Source: RGIG6353 sp964650465
GTDB lineage: Bacteria; Bacillota; Clostridia; Oscillospirales; SIG627
Length of the DNA stretch: 64,000 nucleotides
Direction: 5' to 3'
Assembly: GCA_964650465.1 (NCBI GenBank)
Contig: CAZYTA010000001.1
Span: forward strand, 39,275 to 103,274
The translations under genes were made by a program, and so were the position numbers. A model generated the notes under the pieces. The model had not been told where the DNA came from. It ran no database searches and saw only the letters and a program-made list of their open reading frames with translations. Each line of letters opens with the position of its first letter. Position 1 is the stretch's first letter. Below are positions 16,370 through 24,828 of the stretch, in pieces.

Positions 16370-17767
16370 ATGCTTTTTTCGGGTATTCCCTTTCTGTTTT
16401 ATTTTTTACCCATAGTATTGATTATATATTTTTGCGTACCTAAATTTCTGAAAAATGCCGTTCTGCTTATATCCAGTCTTATTTTCTACGGTTGGGGCGA
16501 GCCTCTTTACCTGTTTTTGATGATAGCCTCAATTATGCTTGGCTACTTTATCGGTATGTTTATTGACAAATCCAAAACCAAAACAGCCAAGAAAATATGG
16601 CTGTCAATATCGGTGCTTACAAGCATTGCCCTTCTGGGCTTCTTTAAGTACGCGGATTTCTTTATTGAAAACTTTAATGCGGTAACAGGACTTTCGGTTG
16701 CACTGCTTAAGATTGCACTTCCCATCGGTATCAGCTTCTATACCTTCCAGATACTCAGCTATACCATTGATGTATACAGAGGAAATGTGCCCTATCAGAA
16801 GAATATTATCAACTTCGGCACATATGTCGCCCTCTTCCCTCAGCTCATTGCAGGTCCCATTGTGCGTTATATTGATGTAGCGCGTGAGCTTGAGAACAGA
16901 GAGCATTCCTTTGAAAAATTCTATCTGGGTATGCGGCGCTTTATTGTCGGTCTTTCAAAAAAAGTACTTATTGCAAATCAGATGGGTGCAGTATGTGACC
17001 TTTTCAGAGAAACCTCTGAAAAATCCACTCTTTTCTTCTGGGTATATGCCTTAGCCTTTGCCATCCATGTATATTTTGACTTTTCGGGATATTCGGATAT
17101 GGCTATAGGTCTTGGCAAAATATTCGGCTTCAATTTTATCGAAAACTTCAATTATCCCTATATATCAAAGAGTATAAGCGAATTCTGGCGCAGATGGCAT
17201 ATGTCACTTGGCTCATGGTTCAGAGACTATGTGTATATCCCCTTGGGCGGTAACCGTGTAAATATAGGCAGATGGCTTTTCAACACTCTCGTAGTTTGGA
17301 TGCTGACCGGTCTGTGGCACGGAGCGGCGTGGAATTTTGTAATGTGGGGACTTTTATATGCGGTGCTTCTCATAGGAGAAAAGTTCTTTGTCAGAAAACT
17401 CATTGAGAAAAATGCCGTTATTGCTCACATATATACCATGCTTTTTGTAACAATAGGCTTTGTTATATTTAATGCTCCGAACATGACAGTTGCAGGTCAG
17501 GACCTTCTGGGTATGATAGGAGTGGGGGGCTACGCTTTGTCCAATGACTTCACCGTTTATCATCTGTCCAGCAATGCCCTTATATTCATCCTGGGAATTT
17601 TAGGCGCGACGCCTGTTCCGAAGATGCTTCACACAAAGCTTGCCGAAGGTAAAGCTAAAAACATAATGGCGGTAATAGAGCCTGTAATATGCATTATTCT
17701 TCTTCTGGTATGCACAGCATATCTTGTAGACGGCTCATACAACCCGTTTTTGTATTTCAGATTTTAA
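16370..17767 (+). CDS. MBOAT-family O-acyltransferase (AlgI/DltB-like)
   Basis: The 465-residue integral membrane protein has about eleven helices and the MBOAT signature. The catalytic His is in MLTGLWHGAAWNF (about residues 310-322), and the conserved segment is SEFWRRWHMSLGSWFRDYVY followed by IPLGGNR. It should move an acyl (usually acetyl) group across the membrane for transfer to an extracellular polymer. The next gene, 12 bases downstream, encodes the DHHW/AlgX-like partner. Together they form a standard polysaccharide O-acetylation pair. The polymer acetylated is not known. Confidence 0.92.
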   Translation: MLFSGIPFLFYFLPIVLIIYFCVPKFLKNAVLLISSLIFYGWGEPLYLFLMIASIMLGYFIGMFIDKSKTKTAKKIWLSISVLTSIALLGFFKYADFFIENFNAVTGLSVALLKIALPIGISFYTFQILSYTIDVYRGNVPYQKNIINFGTYVALFPQLIAGPIVRYIDVARELENREHSFEKFYLGMRRFIVGLSKKVLIANQMGAVCDLFRETSEKSTLFFWVYALAFAIHVYFDFSGYSDMAIGLGKIFGFNFIENFNYPYISKSISEFWRRWHMSLGSWFRDYVYIPLGGNRVNIGRWLFNTLVVWMLTGLWHGAAWNFVMWGLLYAVLLIGEKFFVRKLIEKNAVIAHIYTMLFVTIGFVIFNAPNMTVAGQDLLGMIGVGGYALSNDFTVYHLSSNALIFILGILGATPVPKMLHTKLAEGKAKNIMAVIEPVICIILLLVCTAYLVDGSYNPFLYFRF

Positions 17768-17779
17768 GGAGGCAGAAAT

Positions 17780-18892
17780 ATGAAGAAAAGATATATTATT
17801 TCATCACTTGTTATGATAGTCATTTTATTCGCTCTGTCCCTTACAGCTTGGTTCAAGCCTGCAGATGAATATTCAACAAGTGAACGCAGACCCTTTGCAC
17901 AGTTTCCCGAGTTAAATTCAAAAACTCTGCTGTCGGGAGAATTCACAACAAAATTTGAGGATTATGCTACCGACCAATTCCCGTTGCGTGACAGCTTCAG
18001 AACGCTGAAAGCCATTGCTAAGTTCTATGCTTTCAATCAGAAAGACAATAATGACATATACATCCACGACTCTCAGGCTTCAAAGCTGGACACGCAAATC
18101 AAGGAGTCATCTATTCAAAACGCTCTTGACAAGATGAATTATCTTTACGAAAATTATGTGAAGGGCAAAACCGACAAGGTATATTTTTCGGTAGTTCCCG
18201 ATAAATCCATGACCCTTGCTCCCGAGGGCGGATATCCTTCGCTGGATTACGGCGAAATTGCAAGCCGTTTTGAAAACGGACTTGATTGGGCACAGTATAT
18301 TGACATTTATCCCTACCTGCATTACAGTGACTACTACACCACAGATACCCACTGGAGTCAGGACAAAATAGTCGATGTTGCCGAAGCTATTGCGGCGGCA
18401 ATGGGCGCAACAGTAGAGGACAGCTATGAGACCGTTACTCTGGACAAGGACTTTTACGGAGTGTACTACGGTCAGTCCTCCCTTCCTTTGCCTCCCGATA
18501 AGATAACATATCTCACCTCCGACACAATAGAGAACTGTCTCGTATACAATTACGAAAAAGACAACGGTAAAGCTGCAGGTGCGGTTTATGATATGGAAAA
18601 GTTGGATTCAAAGGACCCCTACGAAATGTTCCTATCCGGTGCTTCCGCTCTTATGAGGATTAAAAACCCTTCAAATGACAGCGGAAGAAAGCTCATTATA
18701 TTCCGTGACTCTTACACATCAAGCCTTGCGCCTCTGCTGGTGGAAAGCTATTCGGAAATAATTCTTGTTGATATCAGGTACATTATGTCCTCTTTTATCG
18801 GGTCATTTGTAACTGCCGAGGAATTCAAGGATGCAGATGTGCTTTTCCTCTACAGCGCAATGATACTCAACAGCTCTGAAGCATTCAAATAA
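17780..18892 (+). CDS. DHHW/AlgX-like SGNH-type surface protein
   Basis: The 370-residue protein has an N-terminal membrane anchor (about 7-25) and an outer SGNH-hydrolase-like domain. The catalytic His-containing motif is TTDTHWS (about residues 190-196), and the C-terminal block RKLIIFRDSYTSSLAPLL holds the conserved Asp-Ser. These are the marks of DHHW/AlgX/AlgJ proteins, which accept the acyl group from the MBOAT partner and place it on the polymer. AAGGAGG precedes the start. The gene closes the MBOAT operon. Confidence 0.85.
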   Translation: MKKRYIISSLVMIVILFALSLTAWFKPADEYSTSERRPFAQFPELNSKTLLSGEFTTKFEDYATDQFPLRDSFRTLKAIAKFYAFNQKDNNDIYIHDSQASKLDTQIKESSIQNALDKMNYLYENYVKGKTDKVYFSVVPDKSMTLAPEGGYPSLDYGEIASRFENGLDWAQYIDIYPYLHYSDYYTTDTHWSQDKIVDVAEAIAAAMGATVEDSYETVTLDKDFYGVYYGQSSLPLPPDKITYLTSDTIENCLVYNYEKDNGKAAGAVYDMEKLDSKDPYEMFLSGASALMRIKNPSNDSGRKLIIFRDSYTSSLAPLLVESYSEIILVDIRYIMSSFIGSFVTAEEFKDADVLFLYSAMILNSSEAFK

Positions 18893-18930
18893 ATGCGGCA
18901 AATCTCATTGTTTTGTTTTTGATTTTGTTT

Positions 18931-18970
18931 TTTAGGTAGGAGACTTTTTACAAAAGGTCCCCTACCTAAA
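18931..18970. repeat. Hairpin of the TTTTT..AAAA-core family
   Basis: TTTAGGTAGG / CCTACCTAAA arms with an inner GACTTTTTACAAAAGGTC section. It is built like the 11589 and 11767 hairpins with different outer arms. Confidence 0.65.
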
Positions 18971-18990
18971 AGCTTTTTTTGAGGATTTAC

Positions 18991-19020
18991 AAAAAATGCC
19001 TTTCGGGGCATTTTTGTTGT
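18991..19020 (+). terminator. Rho-independent terminator
   Basis: AAAAAATGCC / GGCATTTTT with a TTTCG loop and a T-rich tail, about 100 bases after the DHHW stop codon. Confidence 0.8.
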
Positions 19021-19048
19021 TTACTTATTCATAAATGTGTGGTATAAT
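19020..19048 (+). promoter_or_regulatory. Strong SigA promoter of the trigger-factor-like lipoprotein
   Basis: TTTACT at 19020-19025, 17-base spacer, perfect TATAAT at 19043-19048. The predicted start of transcription falls at the left end of a MITE-like element, so the element is in the 5' leader. Confidence 0.7.
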
Positions 19049-19056
19049 GGCAAAAA

Positions 19057-19141
19057 CCGAAGAGAGCCGAACTATTGTCGGTTTCAAGCGACAAAGGGAT
19101 GTTTATACCAAAAAGGGCTTTTTTCGGCAATAATAGCTCGG
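19057..19141 (+). mobile_element. MITE-like element, short derivative of the 52904 element
   Basis: Its left 33 bases (CCGAAGAGAGCCGAACT then TTGTCGGTTTCAA) match the right end of the element at 52904-53172 with one mismatch. The right end reads as an imperfect inverse (TCGGCAATAATAGCTCGG). The interior is short, so it is probably a deletion derivative. Confidence 0.65.
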
Positions 19142-19166
19142 TAAAATAAAAAAAGGAGATTAAATA

Positions 19167-20351
19167 ATGAAAAAAATTGCTTTAATTCTTGCAATGCTGT
19201 TACTTGCATTCGCTGTATGCTCGTGCAGTAAAGATGACACAAAAACCCCTGTTAACAACGAAAATCTTGAGGGCACCGAAAAGCTTGTCGCAGATTTTCT
19301 TACTGCTGTTACGGTTGAGCAAGCTCCCGAAGCAGAGGTTGAAAAAGATGATACACCCATGGCAGAGGCTTTTGAGATACCCTATCAATATGACCTCTCT
19401 CCCTATATCACCATTTCCAAAGATGACTACACCGGTATAGAATTAACAGAAATGAGTGCAGATGTTACTCAGGAAGCCATGATGGAGGCTATCAACGCAG
19501 ACCTTTCAAACTATGGTGAAGAGGTTGAGATTACCGACAGAGGTGCTGAGTACGGCGACACCTTGAATATAAACTTCAAGGGATTTGAAAGCGGAGTAGC
19601 TTTTGACGGCGGTACAGCCGAGAACTATGAGATGGTACTTGGAGAGGCAGGCTTTATTGACGGCTTTGAAGAACAGCTTGTAGGACATAAGGTTGGAGAA
19701 GAATTTACCATTGACGTTACCTTCCCTGAGAATTATTCCGAGCCTCTTGCAGGCAAGCCCGCACAGTTCGAAATAAAGATTAACTCAATTACCGCAAAGA
19801 CATCTGTTGAGCTTACAGAGGAATTTGTAAAAGAAAACTTCTTCTGTAATACAATAAACGATTATCTTCTCCAGAAATATAAGGAATTGCACTCAGCTAA
19901 CCTTGCAGAAGTTGACAATGCAAGAAAATCACTTGCTTACAGCATAATTTTTGAAAATGCAACCATCAAAGAGCTCCCCTTGGACAGATATGACCTTTAT
20001 GCTACACAGGTTAAAGCCGACATTGAAACCACTGCGGAAATGTACAGCATGACTCTTGAGGATTTTGTAACACAGAGCGGTATGACAATGGAGGAATTCA
20101 ACTCATATGTTGATGAACAGGCAACAGCGATTGTAGAGCAAGAGCTTATCGCCTATTCAATAGCTAATGCAGAAGGTCTTCTTGAAGGAGTAACAAAGAC
20201 CGATTACAACAAATACCTCTCAGAGCTTGCAGCTTCATACGGTACAGATGCAGAAACCTTTGCATCTACCTATCCCACAGATATGATATGGAACAGTCTT
20301 GTACTTGAAATTGCAATTGAGCACGTAATTGATAATTCTGTTACCAAATAA
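19167..20351 (+). CDS. Trigger-factor-like FKBP peptidyl-prolyl isomerase lipoprotein
   Basis: The 394-residue protein has a lipoprotein-type signal peptide (Cys18 and Cys20 in AVCSCS). A trigger-factor FKBP domain follows at about residues 115-215, with GDTLNINFKGFESGVAFDGG and a GFEEQLVGHKVGEEFTIDV core. The C-terminus is helical and resembles the trigger-factor chaperone arms. The ribosome-binding N-terminal domain is absent. It should fold or hold exported proteins on the outer face of the membrane. AAAAGGAG precedes the start. It is a single-gene unit, and cytoplasmic trigger factor would be encoded elsewhere. Confidence 0.85.
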   Translation: MKKIALILAMLLLAFAVCSCSKDDTKTPVNNENLEGTEKLVADFLTAVTVEQAPEAEVEKDDTPMAEAFEIPYQYDLSPYITISKDDYTGIELTEMSADVTQEAMMEAINADLSNYGEEVEITDRGAEYGDTLNINFKGFESGVAFDGGTAENYEMVLGEAGFIDGFEEQLVGHKVGEEFTIDVTFPENYSEPLAGKPAQFEIKINSITAKTSVELTEEFVKENFFCNTINDYLLQKYKELHSANLAEVDNARKSLAYSIIFENATIKELPLDRYDLYATQVKADIETTAEMYSMTLEDFVTQSGMTMEEFNSYVDEQATAIVEQELIAYSIANAEGLLEGVTKTDYNKYLSELAASYGTDAETFASTYPTDMIWNSLVLEIAIEHVIDNSVTK

Positions 20352-20383
20352 TTGATTTTAAAGACAAAAGAGCAGACACCCTT

Positions 20384-20507
20384 GATATGCACCCCAAAAG
20401 TTAGACACTTTTGGAGGTGCATATTTTTTATGAGCAAAAAAGGACAAATGCAAAAAAAGCAAAACTGTGAAAATTGTCGGCGGAAGCTCTCCGCCTTTAT
20501 CCAATAA
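20384..20507 (+). pseudogene. Relic of an IS3/IS150-type insertion sequence left end
   Basis: ATATGCACCCCAAAAGTTAG, then ACAC, then TTTTGGAGGTGCATAT resembles the left end of IS3-family elements (a CCCCAAAAGTTAGAC end and a hairpin running into the first transposase ORF). It is followed at 20430 by an ATG with a 25-codon frame beginning MSKKGQMQKKQ, like the start of an orfA, ending at 20507. Nothing else of the element remains. The hairpin can also serve as the terminator of the preceding lipoprotein gene. Confidence 0.5.
20479..20495 (-). terminator. Terminator of the GH95 gene
   Basis: GGCGGA / TCCGCC with a five-base loop directly after the GH95 stop codon. T-rich sequence follows at a short distance on the minus strand. 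Confidence 0.55.
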
Positions 20508-22776
20508 ACGGTTGGTTTGCCTTAAGTTCTATTTCGGTTGATTCGGAGCCATAGCACAAGGTGACCTTTTGAGAAACAGGTGAGGTGAGAGTAAAGCCCG
20601 TGACCTTCCCTTGTCTCCACTCTATATCGAAGGTAATATTTCCCTTTGCAGTCAGTCCGTTTACAAATCCGTTTTCAAAGGCTTTAGGGAGGCAGGGCAA
20701 CAGCTTTATCACGCCCTTTTTCGATTGCAGAAGAAGATTTGCAATGCCTGCAGTAATTCCAAAGTTTCCATCTATTTGGAATGGCGGATGAGCATCGAAC
20801 AGGTTGGGGTATGTTCCGCCACCCTGCAAAGCTACCTTACCGGGCACCTCTGCGGGATTGAACTGTCTGACAAGCAGCTCCTCTGCCTTTTCCCTGTCAC
20901 CCAGCATTGCCATAAGCGAAATCTTCCACGATGTGCTCCATCCTGTACCGTCAAGTCCTCTTTCTTCAAGGGCTCTGCGGCATGCCTCCGCCATTTCGGG
21001 ATTGCGGTCGGGAGTATACAGACCGCCGGGGTAAAGTCCCCAGCAATGTGATACATGTCTGTTTGTGGGGTCAAACTTTTTGTAATCCTTATCCCATTCC
21101 GCAATCCTGCCCTCGTCGTCAAGGATAGGCATTTGCAATTTCGGAAGTATATCCCTGAGCCTTTTGGAAAACTTTCTGTCTTCATCAAGGATTTCCGTAA
21201 GCTCTATACAGTCCTCAAAAAGCTTGTAGCAGGACTCCTGATTTACCGCAGTCCACGAAGCCACAGATATAAATCTTTCATTGAACCAAAATCCGACCTC
21301 GGGACTTGTAGCCGGAGCAAGTACAAGCTTCCCCTCGTGCTCGGTAAGCATAGACAGGCAGAACTTACAGAACTCCTTCTGCAAAGCGTATATTCTGCGT
21401 GCAAAACTAATGTCCTCAGGTGTGTACTGCCATGCATCATAAAGCTGACAGATAAACCATGCGGGTGACATATACCAGAAGGAGAACAGCGCCGTTATAC
21501 GCCTTCCCTTTGCCACAGGCTCTGTATGCGCCCATACATCTGTGTTGTGATGACAGGTGAAGCCGTCAGCATGATAAAACTCCGCCGCTGTCTCTCTGCC
21601 CGTTACGGCAAGCGACTCTACTTTGTCAACAAGAGGCTCCAAACACTCAAAAAGACCTGTCATAGGCATATGCCAATAGTTCATTTGTGTATTGATATTG
21701 ACAGTATAATCACATCTCCAGGGGGCATAAAGCATCTCATTCCATATACCCTGAAGGTTTGTAGCCTCGCTTCCCTGCCTTGACGATGCTATGGACAGAT
21801 AGCGTCCGAAGTTGAACATCAGTTCGGAGAGCACAGGCAGGTATTTTCCTCTGTCCTTCATCATCTCTTCGGCTGTAAGAGTATTCTCCTTATCCGTAAG
21901 TGACAGCACCGTTTTGCCGTAAATAGGTCTTACATCACCGATGTGACGCTTGTAAAGGGTGTCAAATCCCATAAGCACAGCCTTTTTTATCACAGAGTCA
22001 GCCATTGCCCTGTGGTCTGCATTGGGCTTTTTGTCAAATGAGACAAAGCTTGTTTCCAAAGCTGTCACAAGAACAATTTCCTTTGCCGAGCATATACGCA
22101 TACTGTCATTTTCAAAGGAGACCTTTCCGTCTGTCATAGGATATTGCATAAGAGTGAAGTATATTCCCCTGCCATCACCGTAAAAGCTGTTGTATTCGGG
22201 GTTGTCAGTCCACTGGTTTTTCGACTCATGGAAATAGGGGGCATGACCCGTCATTATCAGCGAGGCATTGTCATTTGATACAGTATGCTCAACCTGTGAA
22301 GAGAATGAAACCGAAATTTGCGACGGCTCCTTAAAGCTGATTCGGGACACCATTACCCTGTCGGGGTAAGAAATAAAATGAGTGACACGGGAAAATCCGT
22401 TTGTTATTTCGGTAAGGCTGTCCTTCATATCAAGAAATCTTGAATAATATGCCCCATCGTTGTTGTCAAACTCAATGCTTATATTACCAACAGGAAGAAA
22501 ATATTCGCAATCATTTGAGGTAAAATTATCCTCTATAATGTCCTGCGCCTCATCATTTTTACCTTCAAGCACAAGCTGTCTTGCCTTGACAAAGCTGTCA
22601 TATGCCTTAGGGTTTTTGTGTGTACCCGGCTCACCAGACCAGAATGTATCGTGATTAAGGGATATTTTTTCACAGTCAAATCTGCCGTACACCATTGCGC
22701 CTATGCTACCGTTTCCCAGCGGTACTGCCTCCTCAAAATAATTTGCAGGACGGTCAAAATAAATTTTGTTATTCAT
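20497..22776 (-). CDS. Glycoside hydrolase family 95 (alpha-L-fucosidase type)
   Basis: The 759-residue protein matches GH95 across its length. The N-terminal beta domain starts YFDRPANYFEEAVPLGNGSI and includes SLNHDTFWSGEPG. The (alpha/alpha)6 catalytic part has NINTQMNYWHM (the Asn pair that activates water in the Bifidobacterium enzyme), ATSPEVGF (general acid Glu) and QIDGNFGITAGI (the second acidic site). There is no signal peptide, so it acts inside the cell on imported fucosylated or galactosylated oligosaccharides. It has no neighbouring sugar genes. The assignment to fucose rather than L-galactose is family inference. Confidence 0.9.
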   Translation of the reverse strand: MNNKIYFDRPANYFEEAVPLGNGSIGAMVYGRFDCEKISLNHDTFWSGEPGTHKNPKAYDSFVKARQLVLEGKNDEAQDIIEDNFTSNDCEYFLPVGNISIEFDNNDGAYYSRFLDMKDSLTEITNGFSRVTHFISYPDRVMVSRISFKEPSQISVSFSSQVEHTVSNDNASLIMTGHAPYFHESKNQWTDNPEYNSFYGDGRGIYFTLMQYPMTDGKVSFENDSMRICSAKEIVLVTALETSFVSFDKKPNADHRAMADSVIKKAVLMGFDTLYKRHIGDVRPIYGKTVLSLTDKENTLTAEEMMKDRGKYLPVLSELMFNFGRYLSIASSRQGSEATNLQGIWNEMLYAPWRCDYTVNINTQMNYWHMPMTGLFECLEPLVDKVESLAVTGRETAAEFYHADGFTCHHNTDVWAHTEPVAKGRRITALFSFWYMSPAWFICQLYDAWQYTPEDISFARRIYALQKEFCKFCLSMLTEHEGKLVLAPATSPEVGFWFNERFISVASWTAVNQESCYKLFEDCIELTEILDEDRKFSKRLRDILPKLQMPILDDEGRIAEWDKDYKKFDPTNRHVSHCWGLYPGGLYTPDRNPEMAEACRRALEERGLDGTGWSTSWKISLMAMLGDREKAEELLVRQFNPAEVPGKVALQGGGTYPNLFDAHPPFQIDGNFGITAGIANLLLQSKKGVIKLLPCLPKAFENGFVNGLTAKGNITFDIEWRQGKVTGFTLTSPVSQKVTLCYGSESTEIELKANQPFIG

Positions 22777-22798
22777 GTTATCTCCTTAAGAAAAAAAC

Positions 22799-23062
22799 GG
22801 GCTGTTGAAAAACTCGAATAGAGTTTTTTAACAGCCCCGAACCATAGGGGATAGGAAAAAGCTTCAGAATGGACAAACTTAATCCGAAGGCGTACTTCCG
22901 TACGTCGAGAGGTGAAGTTTGTTCATAGCCAAAAACATATTTTTTTCGAGAAAACTCGATTTTCGAGTTTTTGCCTTTAAAATTTTACATTCAAACTGTT
23001 AAAAAGACTTTATTTCTTTGATTTTTCTTGTTTTTGGCGGTCTGGACTTTTTTAACAGCCCC
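22799..23062. mobile_element. MITE-like element with GGGGCTGTTaAAAAA ends
   Basis: It occupies nearly all of the GH95-ACT gap. The left end is a hairpin GGGCTGTTGAAAAACTC / GAGTTTTTTAACAGCCC (22799-22837), and the right end is TTTTTTAACAGCCCC (23048-23062), inverse to the left end. The interior has a second hairpin ACAAACTT / AAGTTTGT enclosing a GTACTTCCGTACG core, and a CGAGAAAACTCGATTTTCGAG segment. It contains no coding frame. The right end probably acts as the terminator of the ACT gene. Confidence 0.65.
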
Positions 23063-23064
23063 GT

Positions 23065-23487
23065 TTACAGCTCCTTGGGGTCAAGAAGCGCAACTCCGTT
23101 TTCTGAAAGCACCTTTTCAGCGGCAGCCTCGTCGTCTGCCTTAAGCACCATAAGAGCCTTGCCTGCATCTCTTGACAGGAATGCATACATATATTCAACA
23201 CTGATTTCAGCCTCTGTTATAAGCTTGAGTATTGAGGCGAGACCGCCTGTTTTGTCGTCAATATACACCGCTATAACATCAGTAGCCTTTGCAATAACAC
23301 CTATTTCGTCAAGTGCCGCCTTAGCCTTTTCAGTATCGTCGACTATCACTCTGAGGATACCGAAATCTGTGGTGTCCGCCATTGAAAGCGCTCTGATGTT
23401 TACACCCTTTTTGCCGATTGCATCAATAATTGCTTCGAGTCTGCCAAACTGATTTTCCACAAATACCGAAAGCTGTTTGATAAACAT
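23065..23487 (-). CDS. Tandem ACT-domain protein
   Basis: The 140-residue protein consists of two ACT domains (about 4-65 and 70-135). The first starts IKQLSVFVENQFGRLEAI, and the second runs from DVIAVYIDDKTGGLASIL. ACT domains bind amino acids as regulators. Proteins of this size are commonly encoded beside phenylacetate-CoA ligase and indolepyruvate oxidoreductase genes. It is the last gene of the T-box operon, 23 bases after paaK, and may sense an aromatic amino acid. No enzymatic residues are present. Confidence 0.88.
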   Translation of the reverse strand: MFIKQLSVFVENQFGRLEAIIDAIGKKGVNIRALSMADTTDFGILRVIVDDTEKAKAALDEIGVIAKATDVIAVYIDDKTGGLASILKLITEAEISVEYMYAFLSRDAGKALMVLKADDEAAAEKVLSENGVALLDPKEL

Positions 23488-23510
23488 AATGTTTCCTCCT
23501 TAATGCAGTT

Positions 23511-24815
23511 TTAGTGAAGCTTTCTGTTATCAATTATTCTCTTAGCCTTGCCCTCGCTTCTTGCGATGGACTTGGGGTTTACAAGAGTAACCTTAGGACC
23601 GATACCCAAAGTTGAACGAAGGCTTTCGGAGATAGTCTTTTCAACCTTTTCCACGCCCTTTACACCGTCGGAAAGGAGTGCCTCACTCATCTCAACCTTT
23701 ACCTCAAAGGTATCGTTGTTATTAACTCTGTCAACTACTATCTGATAGTTGGGAGTAATATCGCCGCCAACCTTAAGAAGCACCTCTTCTATCTGTGAGG
23801 GGAATACATTTACACCTCTGATAATAAGCATATCGTCTGTTCTGCCCTGAGGCTTGTTCATTCTCACGTGAGTTCTTCCGCACTTGCACACCTCGTAGTT
23901 CAGTGAACAGATATCCCTTGTTCTGTAACGGATAAGGGGGAAGCCCTCCTTTGTTATAGTGGTGAAAACAAGCTCGCCCTGTGCGCCTGCGGGGAGTACC
24001 TCGCCTGTGTCGGGGTCGATTATTTCGGGAATGAAGTGGTCCTCGCAAACATGCATACCGCACTGATGCTCGCACTCGTAGGAGACACCCGGACCCATTA
24101 TTTCGGAAAGTCCGTAGATATCGTATGCCTTGATATTCAGCTTTTCCTCTATCTGATGTCTCATTTCTTCTGTCCAAGGCTCTGCACCGAAGATACCTGC
24201 CTTAAGACTCAGCTTGTCCTTAAGTCCCATTTCCTCTATGGTTTCGCCAAGATACATTGCATAGGAGGGAGTACAGCAGAGAACGGTTGAGCCGAAGTCT
24301 ATCATGGTCTGTATCTGTCTCTGTGTGTTACCTGCAGAAATAGGTATTGCTGTTGCGCCAATTCTTACAGCACCGTCATGTGCGCCAAATCCGCCTGTAA
24401 AGAGTCCCAGCCCGTAGCCGACATGAACGAAGGAATTTTCGTCAGCGCCTACGGCTATGAGCATTCTCGCAAAGCAGTCAGCCCACATTTCAAGGTCATT
24501 ATCTGTATAGCCTACAACTATCTGCTTACCCGTAGTACCCGAGGATGCGTGTACTCGTCTTATCTCGGACATGGGAGTTGCGAAAAGTCCGTAGGGGTAG
24601 TAGTCTCTCAAATCCTGCTTATATGAAAAAGGAAGCTTGTGAAGGTCCTCTATTCCGTGGATATCCTCAGGCTTAAGTCCCTTTTCATCCATTCTGTTTC
24701 TGAAAAGCTCAACCTTTTCATACATTCTCTTTACCTGTGCTACAAGTCTTTCGCTCTGAAGCTTTTCAAGGTCGGCACGGGGCATTGTTTCATATTGTTC
24801 CTGCCAATATTTCAT
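23511..24815 (-). CDS. paaK: Phenylacetate-CoA ligase
   Basis: The start is set at 24815 (MKYWQEQYETMPRADL) because AAGGAG lies nine bases upstream; an earlier ATG would overlap iorB by more than 40 bases. The 434-residue protein belongs to the PaaK branch of AMP-forming ligases. It has the nucleotide loop RRVHASSGTTGKQIVVGYT, YDIYGLSEIMGPGV, TGEVLPAGAQGELVFTT, and the C-terminal PaaK domain (AMP-binding_C_2) with GRTDDMLIIRGVNVFPSQIE. It should make phenylacetyl-CoA or a related aryl-acetyl-CoA. It follows iorB by 13 bases within the T-box operon. Confidence 0.93.
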   Translation of the reverse strand: MKYWQEQYETMPRADLEKLQSERLVAQVKRMYEKVELFRNRMDEKGLKPEDIHGIEDLHKLPFSYKQDLRDYYPYGLFATPMSEIRRVHASSGTTGKQIVVGYTDNDLEMWADCFARMLIAVGADENSFVHVGYGLGLFTGGFGAHDGAVRIGATAIPISAGNTQRQIQTMIDFGSTVLCCTPSYAMYLGETIEEMGLKDKLSLKAGIFGAEPWTEEMRHQIEEKLNIKAYDIYGLSEIMGPGVSYECEHQCGMHVCEDHFIPEIIDPDTGEVLPAGAQGELVFTTITKEGFPLIRYRTRDICSLNYEVCKCGRTHVRMNKPQGRTDDMLIIRGVNVFPSQIEEVLLKVGGDITPNYQIVVDRVNNNDTFEVKVEMSEALLSDGVKGVEKVEKTISESLRSTLGIGPKVTLVNPKSIARSEGKAKRIIDNRKLH

Positions 24816-24828
24816 ACTATCTGTCTCC

